Shown here: piece by piece, positions 51,174-58,798 of the stretch | Layout of the letters: every line of letters begins with the position of its first letter | How positions within the stretch are numbered: the first letter of the stretch is position 1 | Assembly: GCA_964557975.1 (NCBI GenBank) | Contig: CAZLCG010000001.1 | Coordinates: 74,859-138,858, forward strand | Length of the DNA: 64,000 nt | Origin: Fimenecus sp964557975 | GTDB taxonomy: Bacteria > Bacillota > Clostridia > Oscillospirales > Acutalibacteraceae | Reading direction: 5' to 3' | Made by a program: the position numbers and the translations under genes | Notes under the pieces: generated by a model | The model's database searches: none | The model's input: only the letters and a program-made list of their open reading frames with translations | What the model was told of the DNA's origin: nothing

Positions 51174-51211
51174 CCCGCAGAGAGTATTTTTACCTTCTGC
51201 GGGATTTTTTC
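51174..51211 (+). terminator. Intrinsic terminator of putP
   Basis: CCCGCAGA (51174-51181) pairs with TCTGCGGG (51196-51203), followed by A and six T. Confidence 0.9.
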
Positions 51212-51323
51212 GTGAGGCGGTGCTTTGCGGAGATTTCTTCAATACTTGACAAAAAACGATAAAATGTTGTTTTATATACCATATTCTGCGTACCATTATT
51301 GGTATTTAGCGTAACATTTTAAT

Positions 51324-51352
51324 TTGAATTTGTACTTTACGTATTATATAAT
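51324..51352 (+). promoter_or_regulatory. Promoter of the small coiled-coil gene
   Basis: TTGAAT (51324-51329) and TATAAT (51347-51352), 17-base spacer. Upstream are a palindrome TACCA-TTAT-TGGTA (51291-51304) and the inverted pair AAAATGTT/AACATTTT, possible operators. Confidence 0.72.
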
Positions 51353-51392
51353 TTTCCTGCCGGCAAAAAAATGCTATGAAGGGAATTATACT

Positions 51393-51629
51393 ATGACTTT
51401 AAAGGAATTATCGGAGGAATATCTCGTTGAGGAACAGAAGCTTACCAAGCAGATAGAGACGCTCAGGGAGAGGTCGAAAGGATATAAGGGCGCGAACCGT
51501 CACAAAGCAAACAGGCACCTTATGTGTCTTTATGAAATGCGCCGTGAGGTGCATAATACGGCGGACATTTTGGCAAACTATTATGAGAATAAGGCGCAGG
51601 GACGCATATATCATAAAAAAACGCCTTAA
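51393..51629 (+). CDS. Small helical (coiled-coil) protein of unknown function
   Basis: 78 residues from ATG 51393 with AAGGG upstream; longer in-frame starts run through the promoter and are rejected. Charged helical sequence LKELSEEYLVEEQKLTKQIE then LRERSKGYKGANRHKANRHL. No Cys, no membrane segment. Resembles short clostridial proteins without known role. Separate promoter, and followed 89 bases later by the NifU-like pair. Confidence 0.75.
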   Translation: MTLKELSEEYLVEEQKLTKQIETLRERSKGYKGANRHKANRHLMCLYEMRREVHNTADILANYYENKAQGRIYHKKTP

Positions 51630-51657
51630 AAAAGCGCTTGAATTGTAATTTTAACTA

Positions 51658-51686
51658 TTGATAAATTCTTCACGAAAATGTATAAT
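51658..51686 (+). promoter_or_regulatory. Promoter of the NifU-like/GGGtGRT operon
   Basis: TTGATA (51658-51663) and TATAAT (51681-51686), 17-base spacer, 32 bases before the start codon. Confidence 0.82.
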
Positions 51687-51718
51687 ATATTGGATTAAAA
51701 AGAAAGGAGTTTTCAATT

Positions 51719-52414
51719 ATGATAAACTACTCGCAAGAAATTGAAAAGATGTGTTGTGTGGCAAAAGGTCCTAAGCACGGTCCCGCTCCCATTCCCGAGG
51801 AGGGCAAATGGGTAAAGGCATACGAAATCAAGGATATTTCGGGCTTTTCACACGGCATCGGCTGGTGCGCTCCTCAGCAGGGCACCTGCAAGCTCTCTTT
51901 AAATGTTAAGGACGGTATTGTTGAAGAGGCTCTCATTGAAACAATCGGCTGTTCGGGTATGACCCACTCGGCTGCTATGGCTGCCGAAATCCTGCCCGGC
52001 AAAACCATTTTGGAGTGCCTTAACACGGATCTTGTCTGCGACGCTATCAACGTTGCAATGCGTGAAATTTTCCTTCAGTTCGTTTACGGCAGAACTCAGT
52101 CCGCTTTTTCGGAGGACGGTCTTACCGTAGGCGCGGGTCTTGAGGATCTGGGCAAGGGCCTCCGCTCACAGATCGGCACAATGTACTCGACCAAGGTTAA
52201 AGGCGTTCGCTATATGGAAATGGCGGAGGGCTATGTTACAAGAATGGCTCTTGACAGCGACGATCAGGTTATCGGCTATGAGTTCGTAAAGGTCGGCAAG
52301 ATGCTTGAGGACATTCGTCACGGTATGTCGGCTGACGAAGCTCTTAAAAAGAATACAGGTTCATACGGTCGTTTTGCAGAAGCTGCAAAATATATCGACC
52401 CTCGTGAAGAATAA
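51719..52414 (+). CDS. NifU/IscU-like iron-sulfur scaffold-domain protein
   Basis: 231 residues with a NifU N-terminal-like core: GIGWCAPQQGTCKLSLNVKD, EEALIETIGCSGMTHSAAMA and CLNTDLVCDAINVAM. Cys at the three usual scaffold positions are visible (WCAP, GCSG, LVCD). There is no C-terminal NFU domain. The gene is paired with a GGGtGRT-family gene 14 bases downstream, as in many anaerobes. It may assemble or hold an Fe-S cluster for that partner (inference). It is not next to isc or suf genes. Confidence 0.85.
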   Translation: MINYSQEIEKMCCVAKGPKHGPAPIPEEGKWVKAYEIKDISGFSHGIGWCAPQQGTCKLSLNVKDGIVEEALIETIGCSGMTHSAAMAAEILPGKTILECLNTDLVCDAINVAMREIFLQFVYGRTQSAFSEDGLTVGAGLEDLGKGLRSQIGTMYSTKVKGVRYMEMAEGYVTRMALDSDDQVIGYEFVKVGKMLEDIRHGMSADEALKKNTGSYGRFAEAAKYIDPREE

Positions 52415-52428
52415 GGAGGGGAATAATA

Positions 52429-53436
52429 ATGGCTAACGATGTAATTTTTGAAGGTAAAGAAAGAAGAATGGCCAAAATCGAGAAATGCCTTGCCGAAAAC
52501 GGTATTGCAAGTCTTGAAGATGCTAAAGAGCTTTGTAATTCAAACGGCATTGACGTCGAGGCAATCGTTAAAGGCGTTCAGCCCATCGCTTTTGAAAACG
52601 CTGTTTGGGCATACACCTTAGGCGTTGCTCTCGCGCTTAAAAATAAGGTTTCAAATGCTTCCGAGGCGGCAGCAACAATCGGAAAGGGGCTTCAGGCCTT
52701 CTGCGTTCCCGGTTCTGTTGCGGAGCAAAGAAAGGTCGGTCTCGGTCACGGCAACCTCGGCGCAATGCTCCTTAATGAAGAAACCAAATGCTTCGCGTTC
52801 CTTGCAGGGCACGAGTCATTCGCGGCGGCTGAAGGCGCAATCGGTATTGCAAAGACGGCGAATAAGGTTCGTAAAGAACCGCTCAGGGTCATTCTTAACG
52901 GCCTCGGCAAGGACGCCGCGATGATCATTTCAAGAATCAACGGCTTCACCTATGTTCAGACCGATTACGATTTTTATACGGACGAGCTTAAAGTTGTGAA
53001 CGAAACCAAATATTCGCAGGGCGAAAGAGCAGCCGTTAAGTGCTACGGCGCAAACGATGTTCTTGAAGGCGTTGCGATAATGAAAAAAGAGGGCGTTGAC
53101 GTTTCCATTACGGGTAACTCAACCAACCCGACGCGTTTCCAGCACCTTGTTGCGGGCACATATAAGAAATGGGCAATCGAAAACGGCGTAAAATACTTCT
53201 CGGTAGCTTCGGGCGGCGGCACAGGACGCACGCTTCACCCCGACAACGTTGCCGCAGGTCCCGCTTCTTACGGTCTTACCGACTCAATGGGCAGAATGCA
53301 CGGCGACGCCCAGTTCGCAGGCTCATCTTCAGTTCCCGCTCACGTTGAGATGATGGGACTTATCGGTATGGGCAACAACCCGATGGTCGGCGCTACCGTA
53401 GCTTGCGCTGTCGCGGTTGCGGAGGTTCTTAAATAA
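52429..53436 (+). CDS. GGGtGRT-family protein
   Basis: 335 residues containing the family-naming motif in SVASGGGTGRTLHPDN, and GLGHGNLGAMLLNEETKCFA. The family is conserved in anaerobic bacteria and has no established function. Strong coupling to the NifU-like gene suggests a shared Fe-S-dependent role. No membrane segment or signal peptide. Start ATG 52429 after AAGGAGGGG. A double terminator follows. Confidence 0.85.
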   Translation: MANDVIFEGKERRMAKIEKCLAENGIASLEDAKELCNSNGIDVEAIVKGVQPIAFENAVWAYTLGVALALKNKVSNASEAAATIGKGLQAFCVPGSVAEQRKVGLGHGNLGAMLLNEETKCFAFLAGHESFAAAEGAIGIAKTANKVRKEPLRVILNGLGKDAAMIISRINGFTYVQTDYDFYTDELKVVNETKYSQGERAAVKCYGANDVLEGVAIMKKEGVDVSITGNSTNPTRFQHLVAGTYKKWAIENGVKYFSVASGGGTGRTLHPDNVAAGPASYGLTDSMGRMHGDAQFAGSSSVPAHVEMMGLIGMGNNPMVGATVACAVAVAEVLK

Positions 53437-53462
53437 CACCTTTAATAAATATTATTAAGCAG

Positions 53463-53493
53463 ACGTCCCCTGCCTTTAGGCGGGGGACGTTTC
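53463..53493 (+). terminator. Terminator after the GGGtGRT gene
   Basis: ACGTCCCC (53463-53470) pairs with GGGGACGT (53483-53490), with inner TGCC/GGCG pairing and TTT after. First of a series of hairpins in the 309-base gap to the XRE gene. Confidence 0.75.
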
Positions 53494-53526
53494 AGAATTT
53501 CTGTGAGAGATTATATCTCTCATCGA

Positions 53527-53602
53527 AACGTCGGCGGAACTGACGCTCCCCGACGTTGCCCGCAGTCTGTCGCGGGCTTCGCTTTACTTGCAAGAGGCGA
53601 AG
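53527..53602. repeat. Run of three small hairpins
   Basis: AACGTCGG/CCGACGTT (53527-53557), GCCCGC/GCGGGC (53558-53577) and CTTCGC/GCGAAG (53577-53602) lie end to end. No gene is present. Possibly a degenerate repeat element or a structured 3' region. Confidence 0.5.
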
Positions 53603-53610
53603 CGCCGCTC

Positions 53611-53656
53611 CGAAATAAAAAGCCTGCCGTTTGATTTCGGCAGGCTTTTTATTTCG
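53611..53656. terminator. Strong bidirectional terminator
   Basis: A 19-bp perfect stem (CGAAATAAAAAGCCTGCCG with its complement 53638-53656) around an 8-base loop; A- and T-rich arms serve both the + operon and the minus-strand XRE gene. Confidence 0.9.
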
Positions 53657-53745
53657 TTTTTCTTAGCATACGGCAAAAAAACAATGCTTTTCGCGCAGAC
53701 TGTAATCCGACGAGTAAAGCGGGGCGTTGATACAATTTTGTAATT

Positions 53746-54078
53746 TCATTTCTGCTTACCGTTTGCAAGCTTTGTGACGGTGACGATAAGCTCCTTAACA
53801 AGCTGTTCCTTTTCTGCGGGAACATCCTTCAAAGAAGATATAACGCAATCCCATTTATCTGTGTCCGCTCCGCCCTTAACAAGATAGTCGAGGCTTACGC
53901 CGAAAATATTGCTGAGTTTTATCAGGTTATCGACCGACAGACCGGTCAAGCCCCTTTCAACTTCGCTGAAATGCTTTACGGAAATATCAAGCATTTCGGC
54001 AGTTTCCTCCTGAGTAAGCTTTAGTCTTTTTCTCTGTTCCTTTATCCTCAATCCCATTCCCTTAATATAATCTTTCAT
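53746..54078 (-). CDS. XRE-family (Cro/CI-type) transcriptional regulator
   Basis: 110 residues from ATG 54078 (the earlier GTG 54087 is less likely). Helix-turn-helix with RIKEQRKRLKLTQEETAEML, then DISVKHFSEVERGLTGLS and LIKLSNIFGVSLDYL, the standard HTH_3 pattern. A short C-terminal helix follows. It is divergent from the zinc-ribbon gene cluster. A pair of ATAACATAA inverted boxes in the shared promoter region suggests autorepression and control of that cluster (inference). Confidence 0.9.
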   Translation of the reverse strand: MKDYIKGMGLRIKEQRKRLKLTQEETAEMLDISVKHFSEVERGLTGLSVDNLIKLSNIFGVSLDYLVKGGADTDKWDCVISSLKDVPAEKEQLVKELIVTVTKLANGKQK

Positions 54079-54106
54079 TGTAATCACCCAACCTAATATG
54101 TTGATG

Positions 54107-54172
54107 ATAACATAACATTATACTTATAAAAACAAGGTAAAAGGTGTTGACAAACTAAACGTATTATGTTAT
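54107..54172. promoter_or_regulatory. Inverted 9-mer boxes, probable XRE operator
   Basis: ATAACATAA (54107-54115) and its exact complement TTATGTTAT (54164-54172), the second overlapping the -10 of the forward promoter. Centre-to-centre spacing is 57 bases. Confidence 0.55.
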
Positions 54173-54175
54173 ATT
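54147..54175 (+). promoter_or_regulatory. Promoter of the zinc-ribbon gene cluster
   Basis: TTGACA (54147-54152) and TATATT (54170-54175), 17-base spacer, overlapping one operator box. About 75 bases before the first start. Confidence 0.78.
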
Positions 54176-54248
54176 TATGACAAAATATTACCGATAAATT
54201 CAAAAAACGCTTTGAATTTATTAAAATATGCGGAAAGAAGGAAAGAAA

Positions 54249-55574
54249 ATGTTTTGTCCGAATTGCGGAGCCTTGGTGGAAAATGAGGATGAATACGCTT
54301 TTTGTCAGAACTGCGGCGCAAAGCTCGAAAAAGAGGAAAAGCAAATCGTTGGGGATGGCGGCAGTACGGTAAGTAATGAAAGCGTTGAAAACCGAATGCC
54401 GCCCGACGTTCCCAAGCCCGTAAGGGTAAAGCCGGCAAAAAAGCCGGTAAATAAAAAGCTCCTTGCCGTTGCCGCGGCAGCCATGGTCGTTATTATTGCC
54501 GCGGTTTCGGTTATATATACACTTTCAAAGCGGGTTTCCGTTGAAAAATTTATAAATACGGACATTATTTCCGTAACCGGATATAACGGCTACGGAACGC
54601 TTGACACATACGCTTACGGGGTAATAGATTATGACGCGCTCGAGGATGCGCTCGGCAAGAAAAGCAGCTCGTCGGTTAACGAGTCGGACTATTTCAGCTT
54701 TTTCTACACTGTTGAGGACTATATAGACGCCGAATTTGTTAAATCCTACAGCAATCTTTCAAACGGCGATATTATTGAAATAGAAATAACCGCAGACCTT
54801 GACGCAGTAAACCGTCTCGGCTATGAAAAAAAGCTTGTGGGCGATGAAAGCTTTATTGTTCAATATACCGTTTCCGGCTTGGAGGAAGCTGCGTCTGTCG
54901 ATCCTTTTTCTTTAATTAAAAAGGTTTATGTTGACCCGACCGCAGATTATGTTTCGCTTAATATTTCCTATAACGACGTAAATGATTTTACCGAAGCGGG
55001 ATATATTACTCAGAAGGATAAGTCAAATAAAATCAAGATCTATCTTCCGTCGGAGGAGGACGCCGACGATTGGGAATATCAATTCACCGTAAGCTTTGAT
55101 ACGGACGCAATTCTCGACAATATCAATACAAACGATACATTCACGCTTAAAGCCGGCACAACAGAGGATTCCGGCGCATACGGAATTGTGCTGAACACAA
55201 CGGAAAAGGAGTATACGGCGGATAAGCTCGGTTATTTGACGGACAAATCAAAAATCACTTCGGAGATCCTTAACGAAATGAAAAACAGCGTCGAGGAAAT
55301 CAGCGAAAGCGTAACGGCGGCTCAGTATTATCTTTTCAGCCTGAACAGGGATTCCGAGCAGTTTGAATTTTCATCCGTTGTTTTTCTTGTAAAAGGTAAT
55401 GAGGGATATTACCGCTACGACTATCCCTCGTCATCAATTAAAATTTCGGATTACGGGGATGTGGTTGCGGATTACGATCAGGCAAAAAAATCTTATTACT
55501 CGTATTCAAAGATTTCGGATTTTGAAGAGGCGTTTACATCCGAGTATGATATGCTCAGCAAGATAACATTATAG
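54249..55574 (+). CDS. Zinc-ribbon membrane protein with large extracellular domain
   Basis: 441 residues from ATG 54249 with AAGGAAAG upstream; ATG 54228 is an alternative. N-terminal zinc ribbon CPNCG...CQNCG (Cys 3, 6, 19, 22), a Pro/Lys linker, one membrane segment (LLAVAAAAMVVIIAAVSVIY) and about 350 residues outside, Tyr-, Ser- and Asp-rich without Cys. The overall build resembles zinc-ribbon TM proteins of Gram-positive bacteria whose outer domains act as sensors. Function unknown. First in a run of similar genes. Confidence 0.75.
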   Translation: MFCPNCGALVENEDEYAFCQNCGAKLEKEEKQIVGDGGSTVSNESVENRMPPDVPKPVRVKPAKKPVNKKLLAVAAAAMVVIIAAVSVIYTLSKRVSVEKFINTDIISVTGYNGYGTLDTYAYGVIDYDALEDALGKKSSSSVNESDYFSFFYTVEDYIDAEFVKSYSNLSNGDIIEIEITADLDAVNRLGYEKKLVGDESFIVQYTVSGLEEAASVDPFSLIKKVYVDPTADYVSLNISYNDVNDFTEAGYITQKDKSNKIKIYLPSEEDADDWEYQFTVSFDTDAILDNINTNDTFTLKAGTTEDSGAYGIVLNTTEKEYTADKLGYLTDKSKITSEILNEMKNSVEEISESVTAAQYYLFSLNRDSEQFEFSSVVFLVKGNEGYYRYDYPSSSIKISDYGDVVADYDQAKKSYYSYSKISDFEEAFTSEYDMLSKITL

Positions 55575-55590
55575 ACGGGGAATGCGGATA

Positions 55591-56112
55591 ATGAAAAAGT
55601 TTATTTCGGTTTTTCTGGTTTTGTCTCTTTGCGCCGCGTCGGCATATGCAGTAACACAGACGGACGTCGTTACGACGGTAATCGATAAAGCGGAACAGCT
55701 TTTGGGATATACCGACGAAAAAAAGATAAACGATGTTTTGGATGAATTTCAGCAGGCGTATGCCGACGGAGATATGCAGGGCGTTATAAGTTGTTTCGAC
55801 CGAAAAACTCAAAATGCCGTCGGCGCGTCGGTAAATATAGGCAACGCTCTGATATCCAAATTTTCCGGAATAAGCGTCGGCTTGTCGGATATGTTTACTT
55901 TGGGCGTGGCGGCGGGGAATTTTGCAATTGAATTTTCCGACAGAGAAATCAATACGGTTTCCGACACGACCGCGCAGGTAACGGGAACGCTTACCGAAAA
56001 ATATAACGATACCTTTGAGGGGGAGGTCGAGCAGCAGACAAGGGCTGTTTTTACGCTTGTAAAGGAGGATGGGGATTGGCATATAAGCAATATAGAAGAT
56101 GCCGTTAGCTGA
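55591..56112 (+). CDS. Secreted NTF2-like/DUF4878-type protein
   Basis: 173 residues from ATG 55591. N-terminal signal peptide MKKFISVFLVLSLCAASAYA, then a domain with NDVLDEFQQAYADGDMQGVI and TRAVFTLVKEDGDWHISNIE, typical of NTF2-like or DUF4878 ligand-binding folds. No lipobox Cys is clearly placed. It lies 16 bases after the first zinc-ribbon gene. Function unknown; may sense or sequester something outside the cell. Confidence 0.7.
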   Translation: MKKFISVFLVLSLCAASAYAVTQTDVVTTVIDKAEQLLGYTDEKKINDVLDEFQQAYADGDMQGVISCFDRKTQNAVGASVNIGNALISKFSGISVGLSDMFTLGVAAGNFAIEFSDREINTVSDTTAQVTGTLTEKYNDTFEGEVEQQTRAVFTLVKEDGDWHISNIEDAVS

Positions 56113-56138
56113 GAATTATTAAAGGAAGGATAAGAAAT

Positions 56139-56333
56139 ATGAACACTTGGGACAAAATTGAATTGGAAAATGCAATAGAGAATCAGACACGAGAAATAAC
56201 AAGTGCAATAAGGGCTTCAAGACCGGAGCCCCCTTCGGAACCTTTTTTCAAGCCCGAAACACGAATAAAAATAATCGCCGTGCTTTGCGTGTTTTTCTTT
56301 TTGGTCGGAATAATAGGACGTATATTGTACTGA
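56139..56333 (+). CDS. Small single-pass membrane protein
   Basis: 64 residues: a charged N-terminal part (KIELENAIENQTREITSAIR), then one hydrophobic segment IIAVLCVFFFLVGIIGRILY ending the protein. AAAGGAAGGA precedes the start. No family recognised. It lies between the secreted protein and the leucine-rich-repeat gene in the same run. Confidence 0.6.
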   Translation: MNTWDKIELENAIENQTREITSAIRASRPEPPSEPFFKPETRIKIIAVLCVFFFLVGIIGRILY

Positions 56334-56346
56334 GAGGGAATTAGCA

Positions 56347-57252
56347 ATGCTTCAATCAAAACGCATTTCGTCTGATAATAAATTTAAAGAAATCATTTTG
56401 CTTGTTTTGCTTGCGATAACGGTTTCTTCTCTGATTTTGTCGGCTTCTGTTATCTCATTTGCGGAAACAGCAATATCAGGCGATCTTAAATATGAGGTTT
56501 TATCGGAAACGAACAAGACCTGTATAATTTCAGACTATATAGGTTCGGCAACAGAGTTGACAATCCCGTCGACAATAGACGGCTATACCGTAACAGGTAT
56601 AGGAAATAGTGCTTTCCGGTACTGCACATCGCTTACAAGCATAACGATCCCTGACAGCGTAACGAGTATAGGAGAGTGTGCTTTCCATAAATGCACCTCG
56701 CTTGAAAGCGTAACAATACCTGACGGCGTAACGAGTATAGGGAAATGGGCTTTCGATAATTGCACCTCGCTTACAAGCGTAATTATCCCCGACAGCGTAA
56801 CGAGTATAGGGGAGTTTGCTTTCTCCGTTTGCACCTCGCTTGAAAGCATAACGATACCCAACAGCGTAATGAGTATAGGAAGTGATGCTTTCTATTATTG
56901 CACCTCGCTTAAAAGCATAACGATACCCAACAGCGTGACGAGAATAGGAGATTGGGCTTTTAGGGATTGTACCTCGCTAACGGATGTTTATTATGCCGGA
57001 ACAGAAACACAATGGAACAATATATCTATTGGCAGTAATAACGAGTGCCTGATAAACGCCGTAATACATTACGATTATGTTGTTGAAACCGAAAAGCAGA
57101 AAGATAAAACGGAAACGGAAAATAACATAAGCAGCGGGAATAAAGGAAGCTACGGTACGGTAGGCGTCGCTTTGTGTGTCGCGGCAATCATTTCGGCGGC
57201 AGGAATATGTTTGGTTATCATTATGCTTAAAAGGCATAAAGCGAACAAATAA
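56347..57252 (+). CDS. Leucine-rich-repeat (BspA-like) surface protein
   Basis: 301 residues with an N-terminal signal/anchor (IILLVLLAITVSSLILSASV), five to six LRR_5 units of 23 residues (CTSLTSITIPDSVTSIGECA type) and a C-terminal membrane segment (VALCVAAIISAAGICLVI) with a basic tail (LKRHKANK). It should expose the repeats outside. BspA-like repeats mediate protein binding in other bacteria; the partner is unknown. Cys at the first position of each repeat is unusual. Confidence 0.82.
   Translation: MLQSKRISSDNKFKEIILLVLLAITVSSLILSASVISFAETAISGDLKYEVLSETNKTCIISDYIGSATELTIPSTIDGYTVTGIGNSAFRYCTSLTSITIPDSVTSIGECAFHKCTSLESVTIPDGVTSIGKWAFDNCTSLTSVIIPDSVTSIGEFAFSVCTSLESITIPNSVMSIGSDAFYYCTSLKSITIPNSVTRIGDWAFRDCTSLTDVYYAGTETQWNNISIGSNNECLINAVIHYDYVVETEKQKDKTETENNISSGNKGSYGTVGVALCVAAIISAAGICLVIIMLKRHKANK
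56623..56967 (+). repeat. Five 69-bp tandem repeats in the LRR gene
   Basis: Each 69-bp unit encodes 23 residues (CTSL..(V/I)TIP.SVTSIG..AF). Units begin TGCAC(A/C)TCGCTT and are highly similar at the DNA level, so unit number may vary by recombination. Confidence 0.85.
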
Positions 57253-57349
57253 AAATCAGTCAAAATCCGAAACAACGCCGCTGTCCTCGGCTTGCATAGG
57301 AATGAGACTGTATTAAATAAAAAATAACGTAAAGGAGAATTTACCTATT

Positions 57350-57562
57350 ATGAAAATTACAAAAATTATCGCCGTTTTATTGGCATTGATCCTTGCCTTG
57401 TCCTTAGCCTCGTGCGGAAAGACCGAAACGTTTGTTTGTGATTTTTGCGGCAAAACGGTTGAAAACGGCAAAAAATACGAGATGACCGATTCGTACGGCG
57501 ACACTTATAACGCCTGCGAGGACTGCTATGAAGAAATGCAGGAAATAAAAGACGCTTTTTAA
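57350..57562 (+). CDS. Small Cys-rich lipoprotein
   Basis: 70 residues: signal peptide with lipobox LSLASC (Cys22), then CDFCGK and CEDC pairs forming a possible zinc or other metal site. AAAGGAG upstream. Likely membrane-tethered outside the cell. Its small zinc-ribbon echoes the neighbouring proteins. Function unknown. Confidence 0.72.
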   Translation: MKITKIIAVLLALILALSLASCGKTETFVCDFCGKTVENGKKYEMTDSYGDTYNACEDCYEEMQEIKDAF

Positions 57563-57669
57563 TCAGGCAAACGGATACCGAACAGTATTTTAACTGTCTG
57601 TCCCCTCGTCTTGACAGAGCAGCGGGACGTTCATGAAAATTAAAAGGAAAACGAAAGGAATAATGAGAA

Positions 57670-58350
57670 ATGTTTTGTTCAAAATGCGGAAGCGAAATAA
57701 GCGATTCAAGCAAATTTTGCCCGAAATGCGGTGAAAAAATACCGGGGAAGGGAGTTAATTTAAACATTCCTTCCAATATAGATATAACTAAAATATCATC
57801 CGGAGCACAAGGCATAATTTCAAATATTAAAGAGGGTGTTACCTCAAACAGCGGAATCATAGGCGAAAACAAAGCGATATATTTTTCGGGCGGGCTGTTT
57901 TTTCTGCTTCAATTTATGTTCTTTTTCTTTCCCGCCATAAAAATTGAAGTTTTGATCGCGAAGACGTCGTTCGGTATTTTTGACCTTTGGGAGGAAGCGG
58001 ACATAACTGTTTTCGGCTTTGTCAAGGCTTTTATGATAATTCTGTTTATCGTTTCGGCGCTCTCGTATTTTGCTCCTGTGGTATTAAAAAAACAGAACGC
58101 GGAAAAGTTTTTTATTTTACCTATTGTAACGTCGGTCATATCGTTTTTAATTTATATAGTTACGCTGATTATTGTTTATATCGGGACAAGCGACACAGGG
58201 CTTGGCGACATGAGCGATTATATATCATTAAAGGCGGGCGCTTGGTTTTATATAATTTCCTTTTTAGTATCTGTTGCAGCGTCGGTTATTATGAAAAAGA
58301 GAACGGGTAATTCACCGACTTATTCGGATATTGGGCAAAATAATGCTTGA
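57670..58350 (+). CDS. Zinc-ribbon polytopic membrane protein
   Basis: 226 residues: N-terminal zinc ribbon MFCSKCGSEISDSSKFCPKC, a linker, then four hydrophobic segments (IYFSGGLFFLLQFMFFFFPA, ...VKAFMIILFIVSALSYFAPV, ...ILPIVTSVISFLIYIVTLII, ...FYIISFLVSVAASVIM). Typical zinc_ribbon_2 plus TM build. AAAGGAA site before the start. Function unknown. Confidence 0.75.
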   Translation: MFCSKCGSEISDSSKFCPKCGEKIPGKGVNLNIPSNIDITKISSGAQGIISNIKEGVTSNSGIIGENKAIYFSGGLFFLLQFMFFFFPAIKIEVLIAKTSFGIFDLWEEADITVFGFVKAFMIILFIVSALSYFAPVVLKKQNAEKFFILPIVTSVISFLIYIVTLIIVYIGTSDTGLGDMSDYISLKAGAWFYIISFLVSVAASVIMKKRTGNSPTYSDIGQNNA

Positions 58351-58379
58351 TATAAATATTTTTATTGAAAGGTGATATT

Positions 58380-58727
58380 ATGTTTTGCAAAAACTGCGGA
58401 AAAGAAATTGACGATAACGCTGTGGTTTGTATTCACTGCGGCGCGGCGGCTAACGTGCCTCAGCCGGCGAATGCGGCGGGCTTGGGTCCCAACGGGGAAA
58501 TGATGCATCCGGTTCCCAAATGCAAGAAATGCGGTTACATAGGAGAGCACGAGCACGAAAAGCTTTTTCGCCCGAAGGATTGGGCTATAGGGCTGTTTTT
58601 ACTGCTCTTTGCGGGATTCGGAATTATATATTTTATCATAATTGCGATTATAAGAAGCGACGAGGATAAAAGAGAAACGATTTGCCCGCAGTGTAAGGCA
58701 AAAAAATCCTCTACATGTTATTATTGA
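58380..58727 (+). CDS. Zinc-ribbon membrane protein (two zinc sites)
   Basis: 115 residues from ATG 58380 after AAAGGTG. N-terminal zinc ribbon CKNCG...CIHCG, a second CKKC near residue 56, one hydrophobic stretch (WAIGLFLLLFAGFGIIYFII), then a final CPQCKAKKSSTC. Related in design to the two zinc-ribbon genes upstream. Function unknown. A strong bidirectional terminator follows. Confidence 0.75.
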   Translation: MFCKNCGKEIDDNAVVCIHCGAAANVPQPANAAGLGPNGEMMHPVPKCKKCGYIGEHEHEKLFRPKDWAIGLFLLLFAGFGIIYFIIIAIIRSDEDKRETICPQCKAKKSSTCYY

Positions 58728-58741
58728 CAGCCGTTTAATAC

Positions 58742-58783
58742 AAAAGAGCCTGTTTTACGAAAGCGAAAACAGGCTCTTTTTTT
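58742..58783. terminator. Bidirectional terminator between convergent genes
   Basis: 15-bp perfect stem AAAAGAGCCTGTTTT with AAAACAGGCTCTTTT around a 9-base loop; the A/T arms give T-runs on both strands. Confidence 0.95.
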
Positions 58784-58798
58784 GCCGGCACGGAAAAA

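Noticed and set aside
56623..56967. A CRISPR array because of regular repeats.
   Set aside because: Repeats are in frame, encode LRR units and have no unique spacers; no cas genes are seen.
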